Source: Siphonodentalium dalli
Taxonomy: Eukaryota > Mollusca > Scaphopoda > Gadilida > Siphonodentaliidae
Assembly: GCA_032622095.1 (NCBI GenBank)
Contig: CP136068.1
Location: 163,019,465-163,083,464 of the forward strand
DNA: 64,000 nt
Direction: 5' to 3'
Below are positions 53,100 through 63,945 of the stretch, in pieces. The translations under genes and the position numbers were made by a program. Every line of letters starts with the position of its first letter. The first letter of the stretch is position 1. The notes beneath the pieces are model-generated. The model ran no database searches, was not told where the DNA came from, and was given only the letters and a program-made list of their open reading frames with translations.

Positions 53100-55327
53100 G
53101 TATCATTGCCTTATTCTTCTATAGCAGACTTTACGCCCAGATGTAGTTTGGGATTTTTCGTCAATTTTAATTGACTTTATCAAACAAATCAATACAAGAT
53201 TATCGGAAAGAGTAATATCTTATGATGTATTATAATGTTAAATTACGCACATAATATGCCATGTAATTATGAGTAATTCATGTTTGATCTATGTTTATGC
53301 TCGGAGAAGAATCTTAGGAACTGCTACAAATTTGCGAGGTCAAAATGAGTTTTTACTCTTTTGAAATTATGTAAATATTGTAATAAAATATATTTTTCAC
53401 ATTAATTTACTACTTTCAGTTGACAACTCTTGTGGAGTTCAGAACAAATGTAGTGTTTTCAATGGAATAAACCGGGTTACTTTCATAATTGAGACATTTA
53501 TTGCCATCATGGGCAATTTTAGATGAGCAGTAATTTATGCCATAGAAGAGAAAGGCAACTCTACTTATCCCTACGTCGAAGGTAGATGTTTTTCCAGGTA
53601 TTAGGAGAAAAATATTGCAAATTGAATAAGATTTTCATAGTAATTTATGTTGTTGTTTTTGTTGTTGTTGGAAGTGTTGCTACGAAGAGATAGAACACAT
53701 TTAACCCTTTCTATACTATTTGTTTTGGACGTTTCGCAGTATAGTACAAAACTTTTGTCTGAAGTGTAACGTATGAGTACAACTGAGTTGTTGTTCATTG
53801 TCAGGTGATTAGTGTTAATGAGTGTAAGCCGGGGTCGGGCTTACCGGGTGAGCTAATGTTCTGGTCACTTTAGCCGGTCTGGTCTCGCAATGTGCACGTA
53901 TCAAATTTAAATTTAAATTAAAAGAACATGCGGATATTTCAAATAAATGGAACTCACGTATATGTCGTTGCCGGTACCAAGGTTGTGTATACAAAGCAGA
54001 ACGTTTGAGACGTTTTATCATGAGTAGTCATCATATATTATAAGTAACAGTTACAATATGTTCGACTGATAAACGACCGAAGTGAATATATTTTATTATG
54101 TAGATTTTTCTTAATTTTGGAATTCAGTGCATTGCTGGAATCAATTGGAACTAATCGCGTAGGATGCTTATTGATCATGTTTATATACGCATATAATGTA
54201 TCAATTGTATATGTTTTGTGTTCTACATATATGCAGGCAAGAGCATTCAAAGCTTTCAGAGTTGTTTTCTCCACACAGTGGTTTTATCTCTGTTTTAATG
54301 CCTGAATGCCTTCTGTAAACGGCTATCAGTTCAATCAAGTTGTTTGAAAATCTTGGTTTGAGAAGATATTTACACCAACTGCATGAGTATAATGCATTAG
54401 CATATGAGACAGTATGAGGCTAATAGCCATACTATAGACACGAACATGAAAAGGTGTCTGCCTCGAAATGTTTCTGACGGCCGTTGTTGGAATGTCTGTT
54501 TTCACCTTGTCACCAATAAAGCCAGCGGCTATCTGCGACATATGTGTTGTATTTGTACTTAGTCTAGAGCAGACTAAATGAAATCTCCCTCTCAGTTATA
54601 AAATTATACATTGCAACAGTCTATTATTCATTCAGAGGGGTGTTCAGGTAATAAAAGCAGACGACAGAAAGAAAAACAATTACTACAAGCGCAGAATGAT
54701 TCATATTCATTGGTGAGAAATGTTCAGATAATAAGTTCAACTATAGGTTTTATATGGATGGAAATGTGGTAATATACGTCATAAACATATATTTGGGAAT
54801 TTGCAAACAATATCCATACATCTTATATACTACGATGACCTTTAACTGTAATTATCGGGAACTACATGTATATATACTCATCCAATGCATGCTATGATGA
54901 CCTTTATCTATATTTGTGTAACTATGGGTGTGTAACTTCTCTGTATACTCAATATATACATGTATATGCCTTATACTATTATCGCATAATTAAAACTTCA
55001 CATAACCGATGAATAATCAACCGTTCTACTATCCTAACTGTTTTTGTTGACTTTTAGATAGCTGTGGGTTCACGCCTTCCGGTTACCAGTCGATGCATCA
55101 CGCAGGTTTTTATCTGCCTGCTCGGTGTGTCGGTGTGGTGCTTGCGGACCTTGCCAATAAGTTATCATTCCTGACATCCCCTTTGGCATAATTGCCATAA
55201 ACCATAAAACATATTCATTGGTGAGAAATGTTCAGATAATAAGTTCAACTATAGTTTTTTGTTGAACTTATTGTCTGAACATTTCCTATGGGAACAACTC
55301 ATCAATGAGTGTTTAGTAAAGAAATGG
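53100..55327. other. Intron with decayed repeats, no gene supported
   Basis: Fragments of the CCCTTTCTATACTA piggyBac-type family at about 53702-53760, 54570-54750 and 55200-55327. Otherwise AT-rich with only short frames. Confidence 0.45.
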
Positions 55328-55331
55328 TTAA

Positions 55332-55695
55332 CCCTTTACCCAACAGAAGGGCCAAAACCGGCCAAATAAAGCTTCAACAGCCTAAAATATCTTCAGTCTG
55401 TCTCAATAGAACCATACAAATATGGATATGATTGGAACCGGCTCCTTGACCACATTGTGATGGTTACAGTTATGCCCTGTGCCAATGCATTCTCTTATAT
55501 ATGCGAGTCGATCATAGGTCGCCTCGCATATATAAGAGAATGCATTGGCCTAAATTTTTTCTTACATTCTTTAACAATTTTATAATTTTTAATGTGTTAA
55601 GCCAATGCATTCTCTTATATATGCGAGGCGACCTATGGTTGACTCGCATATATAAGAGAATGCATTGGCACAGGGCCCTTCTGTTGTGTAAAGGG
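55332..55695. mobile_element. piggyBac-type MITE, CCCTTTACCCAACA family
   Basis: TTAA at 55328-55331 and 55696-55699. The interior has two ATTCTCTTATATATGCGAG hairpins. A close relative is at 63061-63423. Confidence 0.8.
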
Positions 55696-55702
55696 TTAAA
55701 GT

Positions 55703-55955
55703 GATGTGAAACACTCCGGTAGAGTGATCAAATAGAAATGGATGATAACATTGCTCAAAGTAGTTATTTTTACTAATATTAAATCCAAACTGACAACACA
55801 CACCATCATTATTATATATTAATTAAATTCAGTGACTCTCGATGGATAAATCGTTTTCGTTACGTTATCGTCGATAGTTGCGTCCCGAATAGAGAAGTAA
55901 ATATTTACAATTGAGCGTAGTTCAGACAATGTTTTATATGGAGTGGTACGGTAGA
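55703..55955. repeat. Dispersed repeat, empty-site copy
   Basis: Matches 3722-3841 joined to 4380-4530 (GAAACACTCC, GTAAATATTTAC, TATGGAGTGGTA) but lacks the 533-bp MITE found there. Confidence 0.75.
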
Positions 55956-56233
55956 TTTGTTTGAGATTAAAAGGGGTTTGATTCTCGGGAAAATGAGGGA
56001 GGGAGTTTTATTTTTATTTTTTTCTGCACATAGTAAGCATGGAAAAAGATACCTTCATCTGTCTTGTAATAACCAGAAATATAGAGATAACTGTTATCAG
56101 GCATCGCAATAAAAAGACCTAACGCAGCACTTTTTATTCAATGCGGCGGGACCTGAGAACCAAAACACTTTTCTTTGGCCTTAATTCTTTGAGAATGAAT
56201 GAATTTAGTAAAAAGTCTAATAATTAAGCTCAC

Positions 56234-56327
56234 CCGGAGAGAGGTAAGGTAAGATGTGTAACAGTCGAGATGCAGATGGTGACCACAGTTCTGAACAAGA
56301 ACACCGCCTTCTCAGCCAATTTTCAGT
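56234..56327 (-). pseudogene. UBR3: Third copy of the UBR3 RING exon, with a stop
   Basis: 94-bp copy of the real exon 330 bp away, with donor CGG-GTGAGC. It keeps CGHHLHLDC and CYTSYLTSLR, but the Trp of the IGWEGG motif is TGA and the 5' 17 nt are replaced. Two 165-bp steps separate it from the intact exon. If spliced in, 94 nt would shift the frame. Confidence 0.85.
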
Positions 56328-56398
56328 CTGGATTCTAATATTATATATAGTATGGGGTATAAGATGAATGTCTAATGATATAAGTCTAATATTCTCAC

Positions 56399-56492
56399 CC
56401 GGATAGAGGCGAGGTAAGATGTGTAACAGTCGAGATGCAGATGGTGACTACAGTTCTGAACAAGAACACCGCCCTCCCAACCAATTTTCAGT
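56399..56492 (-). pseudogene. UBR3: Second copy of the UBR3 RING exon
   Basis: 94-bp copy, open, with donor CGG-GTGAGAATATTA and possible acceptor CTCCAG. The RING core reads CSHHLHLDC instead of CGHHLHLDC. The 5' end differs from the intact exon, so skipping or inclusion would not keep the frame. It could be a decaying duplicate or an alternative exon. Confidence 0.8.
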
Positions 56493-56563
56493 CTGGAGTC
56501 TAATATTATATATAGTATGGGGTATAAGATGAATGTCTAATGATATAAGTATAATATTCTCAC

Positions 56564-56674
56564 CCGGATAGAGGCGAGGTAAGATGTGTAACAGTCGAGA
56601 TGCAGATGGTGACCACAGGTCTGAACAAGAACACCGCCTTCCCAACCAATGTTCAGAGACATCTGACAGGAACT
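56564..56674 (-). CDS. UBR3: UBR3 exon: RING first half (CGHHLHLDC)
   Basis: 111 nt, phase 0 to 0, acceptor TGTTTTCAG (AG at 56675-56676), donor GTGAGAATATT. It encodes SSCQMSLNIGWEGG, then VLVQTCGHHLHLDCYTSYL, then ASIR. The C-x-H-x2-H-x2-C series gives the central RING-H2 ligands, and GW.GG..VQTCGH is characteristic of UBR3. It joins NELANRQNLAVDKGEYW of the next exon in phase. This is the 5'-most of three tandem copies with a 165-bp period, and the only one with an intact start and frame. Confidence 0.95.
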
Positions 56675-56679
56675 CTGAA

Positions 56680-56905
56680 AACATAAGAAGGATAACTCTA
56701 TGTTACGCTGAAAACATAGGAAGGATAACTCTATGTTACTATGAAAACATAGGAAGGATAACTCTGTTACTCTGAAAACATAGGAGGGATAACTCTATGG
56801 AAAACATAGGAGGGATAACTCTGTTACTCTGAAAACATAAGAGGGATAACTCTATGTTACTCTGAACACATAAGAGGGATAACACTATGTTACGCTGAAC
56901 ACATG
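56680..56905. repeat. Array of AACATAGGAGGGATAACTCT units
   Basis: Short units of 25-35 bp alternating with TGTTACTCTGAA, directly upstream of the RING exon acceptor. The same array occurs at 58715-59015, between the two copies of the 2.1-kb duplication. Confidence 0.8.
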
Positions 56906-58712
56906 TTTGTTAGGAGTATCAAACAAAGTTGAGAAATTTGTTTTTACGCAAATACAGTAACTGAGAGCTTTCCGATGAATGGCAACAAGCCATATTTCCG
57001 ACTAAATCCTGAAAAATTACCCATAATTCTGCTGTGGTTAAGGAGTCGATTATTTAGGGCATTACTGTAATTGATTTATTAAATACCTATAAAACGAGTC
57101 ACACAGCGATGTTATTTATCACGTAGAGTCACTTATTATCTGACAGCTATACAATACACGTGTGGTATACTGTTTATAAAACTAAAAATAGAACCAACGC
57201 AATGTTAGGTGCCTGATCGAGCCAGTAGCTAAATATAGATCCGATGCAACACAACTAACACAAGGATCGATACACAGATACCATTGGTAGTATTGGCAGG
57301 CAATACAATTTAATTACTAATGAGAGCTAATCTTTCATCGACTACCTGATTAGCTTACTCACAATGTTACCACGAAACCTCAGTAGCATCAAGGTGATAT
57401 ATATAACCATGATGCTTATCAAAGTCAGGAGATGGAAACTATTTAGTCAGAAGCGACTTGACCAATTTGTTACAGGGCCAAGCCCTTTTTGCAAGAATCG
57501 AAAATCGAAGAAAGTAATTTTTTTTAATCACATCCTCCCATCCCCCCTTCATTTGTTTTTTCTTTCTTTCTCTTTCCTTTTTGTTTGGCTTTTGCCATTC
57601 ACATTCATTCAAGGACATCACTTTTTTTTTGGTATTAATTAAGAAGAATAACAACAAAGAAAGACAAAATACATTCATGCTCTCAGTCCAAGACATGGAA
57701 GAGTTTCGTTCTTCCATGCCCTGGCCTACTTTCTTACCTGTGACATGCAATTAGACAATATTTAAAGCCGCACAATGTGTAAGGATAATTTTAACAATCA
57801 TCGTTCAACTTAAAAGCAAGACCAATTACCGATACTAAGTACTACCTTGATATATTTTTGCCTGAAATGGACTTTCTTTAGCAAAAACAATGGTGATAAA
57901 AAACAATAGATTATTTTTTTGTCTTCAGAATAACTTTAAATTTCCCTTATTAACCGGCTAAAGTGGTCGATGTTGTGTAATATTTAAGGTTTGCAGATTT
58001 AATGTTCCAAACACTATGTGCAGCTTATTCAACTTATTTTTTTTCCTGGCTTTTGCCATTCACATTCATTCAAGAACATCACTAACCAGGTTGTCGAGTG
58101 TTTCATTTCAGATCCCATTATGGAGAGCATGTTTCTACGGGATCAACTTGGTATACATGTATGTTGTTGGCATGGTGCAGAATCGAAGAGAATCAAAGCA
58201 AGAATTTGATAACTGAACTTCCTACCAATAATTTCATGACTAACTATTTCATTAAGAGTTCGTTAAATGTAATCAATTCGGCAAACCTGTCTCTGTTGTG
58301 ATATGACCATGTGGGATAAAAGTATCCCATAACAGATATCATTTACTTTGTCAAAATTTATGACTGGCATAAAATAATGAATGACCGTCACAAACCAAGT
58401 GGTGACTATCAGTTTGACAGGTACCAAAATATGCGTTATATCCAGACTACAGTAATGCTCTAAGTAATCGACTTCTTAACCACAGCCGAATTATGGGTAA
58501 CTTTTCAGGATTTAGTCGGAAATATGGCTTGTTGCCATTCATCGGAAAGCTCTCCCACGAGAACTTTCCGATGAATGGCAACAAGCCATATTTCTGACTA
58601 AATCCTGAATAGTTACCAATAATTCTGCTGTGGTTAAGAAGTCGATTACTTAGAGCATTACTGTAACTTCAATAGCAGCTTGCCAATAGTAAGGTTTAAT
58701 GCCAACTTTATT
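56906..58712. repeat. 2.1-kb tandem duplication, copy 1
   Basis: Nearly identical to 59017-60758 at an offset of about 2117 bp (array included). Begins ACATGTTTGTTAGGAGTATC. It contains direct and inverted copies of a segment around CCGATGAATGGCAACAAGCC (56972, 58520 inverted, 58568). No recognisable protein; short frames are repeated in both copies simply because the DNA is. Confidence 0.85.
58446..58672. repeat. Palindrome, about 100-bp arms
   Basis: CAGTAATGCTCTAAGTAATC with inverted partner ending GATTACTTAGAGCATTACTG, centred near 58558. In copy 2 the left arm is mostly lost (60563-60715). Confidence 0.85.
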
Positions 58713-58714
58713 TT

Positions 58715-59015
58715 CGGAAAACATAGGAAGGATAACTCTGTTACTCTGAAAACATAGGAGGGATAACTCTATGGAAAACATAGGAGGGATAACTCTGTTA
58801 CTCTGAAAACATAAGAGGGATAACTCTATGTTACTCTGAAAACATAGGAGGGATAACTCTATGGAAAACATAGGAGGGATAACTCTATGGAAAACATAGG
58901 AGCGATAACTCTAGGGAAAACATAGGAGGGATAACCCCTCTACTCTGAAAACATAAGAGGGATAACTCTATGTTACTCTGAAAACATAAGAGGGATAACA
59001 CTATGTTACGCTGAT
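58715..59015. repeat. Array of AACATAGGAGGGATAACTCT units, second block
   Basis: About 9 units separating the two copies of the 2.1-kb duplication. Confidence 0.8.
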
Positions 59016-59016
59016 C

Positions 59017-60758
59017 CACATGTTTGTTAGGAGTATCAAACAAAGTTGAGAAATTTGTTTTTACGCAAATACAGTAACTGAGAGCTTTCCGATGAATGGC
59101 AACAAGCCATATTTCCGACTAAATCCTGAAAAATTACCCATAATTCTGCTGTGGTTAAGGAGTTGATTATTTAGGGCATTACTGTAATTGATTTATTAAA
59201 GACCTATAAAACGAGTCACACAACAATGTCATTTATCAAGAAGAGTCACTTATTATCTGACAGCTATACAATACACGTGTGGTATACTGTTTATAAAACT
59301 AAAAATAGAACCAACGCAATGTTAGGTGCCTGATCGAGCCAGTAGCTAAATATAGATCCGATGCAACACAACTAACACAAGGATCGATACACAGATACCA
59401 TTGGTAGTATTGGCAGGCAATACAATTTAATTACTAATGAGAGCTAATCTTTCATCGACTACCTGATTAGCTTACTCACAATGTTACCACGAAACCTCAG
59501 TAGCATCAAGGTGATATATATAACCATGATGCTTATCAAAGTCAGGAGATGGAAACTATTTAGTCAGAAGCGACTTGACCAATTTGTTACAGGGCCAAGC
59601 CCTGTTTGCAAGAATCGAAAATCGAAGAAAGTAATTTTTTTTAATCACATCCTCCCATCCCCCCTTCATTTGTTTTTTCTTTCTTTCTCTTTCCTTTTTG
59701 TTTGGCTTTTGCCATTCACATTCATTCAAGGACATCCCTTTTTTTTTGGTATTAATTAAGAAGAATAACAACAAAGAAAGACAAAATACATTCATGCTCT
59801 CAGTCCAAGACATGGAAGAGTTTCGCTCTTCCATGCCCTGGCCTACTTTCTTACCTGTGACATGCAATTAGACAATATTTAAAGCCGCACAATGTGTAAG
59901 GATAATTTTAACAATCATCGTTCAACTTAAAAGCAAGACCAATTACCGATACTAAGTACTACCTTGATATATTTTTGCCTGAAATGGACTTTCTTTAGCA
60001 AAAACAATGGTGATAAAAAACAATAGATTATTTTTTTGTCTTCAGAATAACTTTAAATTTCCCTTATTAACCGGCTAAAGTGGTCGATGTTGTGTAATAT
60101 TTAAGGTTTGCAGATTTAATGTTCCAAACACTATGTGCAGCTTATTCAACTTATTTTTTTTCCTGGCTTTTGCCATTCACATTCATTCAAGAACATCACT
60201 AACCAGGTTGTCGAGTGTTTCATTTCAGATCCCATTATGGAGAGCATGTTTCTACGGGATCAACTTGGTATACATGTATGTTGTTGGCATGGTGCAGAAT
60301 CGAAGAGAATCAAAGCAAGAATTTGATAACTGAACTTCCTACCAATAATTTCATGACTAACTATTTCATTAAGAGTTCGTTAAATGTAATCAATTTGGCA
60401 AACCTGTCTCTGTTGTGATATGACCATGTGGGATAAAAGTATCCCATAACAGATATCATTTACTTTTTCAAAATTTATGACTGGCATAAAATAATGAATG
60501 ACCGTCACAAACCAAGTGGTGACTATCAGTTTGACAGGTACCAAAATATGCGTTATATCCAGACTACAGTAATGCTCTAAGTAATCGACTTCTTAACTCC
60601 CCGAGAGCTTTCCGATGAATGGCAACAAGCCATATTTCCGACTAAATCCTGAAAAGTTACCCATAATTCTGCTGCGGTTAAGAAGTCGATTACTTAGAGC
60701 ATTACTGTAACTTCAATAGCAGCTTGCCAATAGTAAGGTTTAATGCCAACTTAATTTT
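59017..60758. repeat. 2.1-kb tandem duplication, copy 2
   Basis: Only scattered single-base differences from copy 1, plus loss of one palindrome arm near 60597. Recent duplication by appearance. Confidence 0.85.
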
Positions 60759-60759
60759 C

Positions 60760-61203
60760 GAACCCCCAGATAATTTTATATAAACTCTATGCCATAGTAT
60801 ATTCCATTTGAAAGAGTAAGCTCCAAAACATTGTATTATCAACTTATTCGGTGTAATAAACTGTGAACATGTTGTTTTTATTGAGATACTGACTTGGTGT
60901 GCTCAAGTGTCATTATTATTTTCAATGGAAGGGGAATAACTCTATATCTTAAGGTAGAAATATAGAATATATACATTTTAGTTTGAACTCTGTTGCATTC
61001 TGGAAGCCATAACGGGGGGAAATCATTCTATGATTTCAGTTGTTTTCTATTTCTCTATGGGCATCTTCTGAGACACAGACATTTCAAATGATGATGAATT
61101 GTAGTATTTTAATCATATTTTATGGCATAGATTGTTATTAAAACTGTATATCAAGGCACTAAAAAAAAATAATCGGTGACTCGAAAATTAAATGGGCCTT
61201 TAA
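60760..61203. mobile_element. MITE-like repeat, TTAAAGG-ended family, copy 3
   Basis: Shares CCATTTGAAAGAGTAAGCTC, TAGTATTTTAATCATATTTT and the AAATGGGCCTTTAA end with 2121-2592. Left end degraded. Confidence 0.6.
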
Positions 61204-61313
61204 AACTTCTAACTTCAAATGCCTACAGTCACCTGATTGACACCATCGCCAGACTGTTTGGTGCATGGATAAATATGATTGATCTTTATTGATATGTGAG
61301 AATATGTGCCGAT

Positions 61314-61410
61314 CAAGCCTTGAAATAATGTGTCTGTCAAATGCAGAATGAGGTTCACCAGAGGGTGAATTTAGTGATGGTAGTGTCATTTCATTTCATT
61401 TCAAGGGTTG
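61314..61410. mobile_element. hAT-type MITE, internally deleted
   Basis: CAAGCCTTGAAATAATGTGT to TTTCAAGGGTTG. Flanks GTGCCGAT (61306-61313) and GTGGCGAT (61411-61418) match 7 of 8. Confidence 0.7.
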
Positions 61411-61593
61411 GTGGCGATCATATTATCATCTGACTGTTGATAGCTGACAGCGCCTGGAATTTGAAGTTCTAAACCTAATGTTTCATATGAGTGGGGACCA
61501 ATAAAGGTGATAGCATAATAAATTCTCCTTCAAGATATTCTTATTTCTGTATGGCAATGCTAACGTATGGATCCATGAGTAATCACGAATTGT
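61411..61593. other. No feature seen
   Basis: Short AT-rich intron segment between two repeats. Confidence 0.4.
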
Positions 61594-61985
61594 GTAACAG
61601 TAAGTGAACGTTCAGACGACCACAATTCAATCGTAAGTGGAAAGATTTCCATCATAGGTAGTTTGACTGCGCATGCTCATGGCAAGATTATGAGTAAAAA
61701 AATAATATCAAGCACTGTTTGATTTTAGATGCGAAATCATGGCGTATCCTTAGTTACCTCCACTTGCGACGGAAACACAGTCATGTGTAGGTAAATAACG
61801 TAGATGGAAAGATCGTAGGCTTACGAACAACCCACAATATCATCATATGCGACAATATCGCAATCGTGTGAACAAACTAACCAAGATGTTATCGGCCCTG
61901 ATTCATCCACTTATGATTGAATCGTGGTCGTCTGATCCACTTATGATTGAATCGTGGTCATCTGAACGTTCACTAACACAGACAA
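61594..61985. repeat. Foldback with GTGAACGTTCAGACGACCAC arms
   Basis: Left arm 61600-61640 pairs with a right arm at 61940-61980 (GTGGTCATCTGAACGTTCAC). The GATCCACTTATGATTGAATC word is duplicated in the right arm. The element ends within 10 bp of the donor of the 61999 exon. Confidence 0.7.
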
Positions 61986-61998
61986 AAATAATACAAAC

Positions 61999-62115
61999 CT
62001 CCTCAAAATGTTTAAATAATCTCTCTAATCGTTCTTTCTGTATTGCACCGCACGATGGTAGCTTAGGGAAACTCACATCGTCTTCACTCAGTGGTAAGTC
62101 TTTGGATTGTTCCAT
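61999..62115 (-). CDS. UBR3: UBR3 exon before the RING
   Basis: 117 nt, phase 0 to 0, acceptor CGCCTGCAG (AG at 62116-62117), donor GTTTGTATT, which is weaker than the others. It encodes MEQSKDLPLSEDDVSF, then PKLPSCGAIQKERLERLF and KHFEE. The position, strand and phase fit the segment directly upstream of GW.GG..VQTCGH, and a PSC.....ERL..LF pattern before the RING agrees with my memory of UBR3. It is less diagnostic than the other exons. The next 5' exon is beyond the window or was not recognised. Confidence 0.75.
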
Positions 62116-62117
62116 CT

Positions 62118-62770
62118 GCAGGCGATGTCCAAGCACTATAAATTGAGAATGAAGTTGAAGGTACTCAATCCGATCCGATGATCCACATATGATCAGATTC
62201 CAACAACAAAAACATTTTTTGAAATGCCACTTCAGTTACCAGAATCAATTAATTGCCCAAAAATAATGCTAACCACAGTCAACTATAGTATAAAATTACC
62301 CAAAACGTGTGTTATTTATCAATATTTTGTTCAAAGAAATTTGGCCGATTGTGTCAAATATCTAACACCCAAAGCCACTTGATTTTAGAGTTATCCATCT
62401 TCATCTGCAATTGGTCCAAGACCGTCGGCTTGACAAATATTTGCCAGTCCGCATAAAATTACATATCTCGGGGAAATAATAAATTTAAAAAATCAATATC
62501 TGAACACTCTGACCTTTGATGGGTGGGTTCCTAGACTCGAATCAAATAATTTTTACCACCAAAGCCAAAGAAATAGTAATCGTTTACATAACAAAGCATG
62601 TAAACTTGACAATAACACACTATTTATGATTGGTATAAGAAAAAAATCTGTCTATATGGCACCATGCTGGTTACACGTAGAAATACTATGTGTTTACAAT
62701 TTGTGATAACATGTGTTGGGGGATTCCAATTTGAAGTAGGAATCACCATATATGAAAGTTGTAAACTGTA
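62118..62770. other. Intron, no exon recognised
   Basis: AT-rich. I looked for a further minus-strand exon and found no AG-GT pair enclosing a UBR3-like frame. Confidence 0.4.
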
Positions 62771-62935
62771 CTCCCATAAGGAGCCTTGCATATATAGGAG
62801 AATACATTGGCCTAACAATATTTACCTTGAACTTGTAAGCCAGTGCATTATCTTATATATGTGAGATTTGCATATATAAGATAATGCACTGGCACATGAT
62901 CTTTAATGGTGTACACAGCTACCGTAATTAAAGGG
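62771..62935. mobile_element. piggyBac-type MITE, right part
   Basis: CTCCCATAAGGAGCCTTGCA hairpin to AATTAAAGGG with TTAA at 62936-62939; left end lost. Confidence 0.6.
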
Positions 62936-63060
62936 TTAATGACCGTTTGATGGTTCTTAAAGATGGTCTATCTCTTCCTAAATAAGTTTTATATATAGTT
63001 TTCTGGGTATAAAATAATAAATATGAGTCAAAGACACCTGTCTGGTAACGCTTCTATTAA

Positions 63061-63423
63061 CCCTTTACCCAACAAACCGGCCAAAAACCGGCCAAATAAA
63101 GCTGCAACAGCCTAAATTATCTTGGGTCTGTCTCAATAAAACCATACAAATATGGATATCATTGGAACCGGCTCATTGACCACATTGTGATGGTTTACAG
63201 TTATGCCCTGTGCCAATGCATTCTCTTATATATGCGAGTCGACCATAGGTCGCCTCACATATATAAGAGAATGCATTTACCATTTTTTCTTACATTCTTC
63301 AACAATTTTATAATTTTTAATGTGTTAAGCCAATGCATTCTCTTATATATGCGAGGCGACCTATGGTCGACTCGCATATATAAGAGAATGCATTGTCACA
63401 GGGCCGTTCTGTTGGGTAAAGGG
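63061..63423. mobile_element. piggyBac-type MITE, CCCTTTACCCAACA family
   Basis: TTAA at 63057-63060 and 63424-63427. Close relative of 55332-55695, with ends CCCTTTACCCAACAAACC and TGTTGGGTAAAGGG. Confidence 0.8.
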
Positions 63424-63429
63424 TTAATT

Positions 63430-63945
63430 ACTATTGATTTTATATCAAATTTTCTTATAAAATGCGATAAAGTGGGACATTTTTTTTTGCAATTTTTAGA
63501 TATGGTTATACCACATGCTACTCTCGTAATAAATGCGAGCCATATAATATGTTCAAAATAAATTGTATGTATTATACCAGAAACTTCGAAATAAAATCAA
63601 TATTGATAGAAGCAGAGATTTGGTGCAACTGGGGCCTCACTTCATGATATGGAATGTTGCTAAAAGAGTGGTTGGTCTATTTTTCATTTCAGGTTGTTAA
63701 AGCTGGTATATATTTTCCCAGAACTTTAGGTGTTAATTCAGCAGTACAAAATAATCATTTTGAATTTGAGAGACCAGACAACATAAACTTCCAGTCGCAA
63801 AAATTTATTTTTCTTCCAACATTTTTCCATAAACTGGGACGGTCTGATTGGTCTAGACAATGTGGACGGCCTAGACTGGGAAAATATGACACATTCAAAC
63901 TTCACCTCTTGTAAATACATACCACTGGTCGCCTACAGGAGTACG
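63430..63945. other. Intron, no gene supported
   Basis: A plus-strand open frame at 63654-63914 follows a TTTCATTTCAG acceptor-like site, but I recognise no domain and it is antisense to UBR3. Confidence 0.4.

Larger units (their letters stand above)
1192..62115 (-). other. UBR3: UBR3 gene locus, 3' part (14 exons assembled)
   Basis: Minus-strand gene rebuilt from 14 exons whose phases join without conflict: 1905 nt, 634 residues plus stop. UBR3 is a large (about 1,900 residues in vertebrates) RING-type E3 ubiquitin ligase of the UBR family; family members transfer ubiquitin from an E2 to target proteins in the cytosol. The window holds the RING region and the whole C-terminal part. Diagnostic pieces are the split RING (CGHHLHLDC in one exon, DKGEYWCPLCRQ in the next), SVARTNLEVDLLQKGG, the Cys-rich CCNCPKEPAVCLICG segment, and [15 protein letters not shown] followed by [17 protein letters not shown]. 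These match UBR3 rather than UBR1/UBR2 as I remember the families. The N-terminal exons, including the UBR box, lie beyond 64000. Introns carry nearly all the repeats in the window. The last exon is the weakest part of the model. Confidence 0.9.

Noticed and set aside
57364-60418. Pairs of short plus- and minus-strand frames at 57.4/59.5 kb and 58.0/60.1 kb
   Set aside because: They are repeated only because the 2.1-kb segment is duplicated. No domain, and low-complexity poly-T and poly-pyrimidine content.
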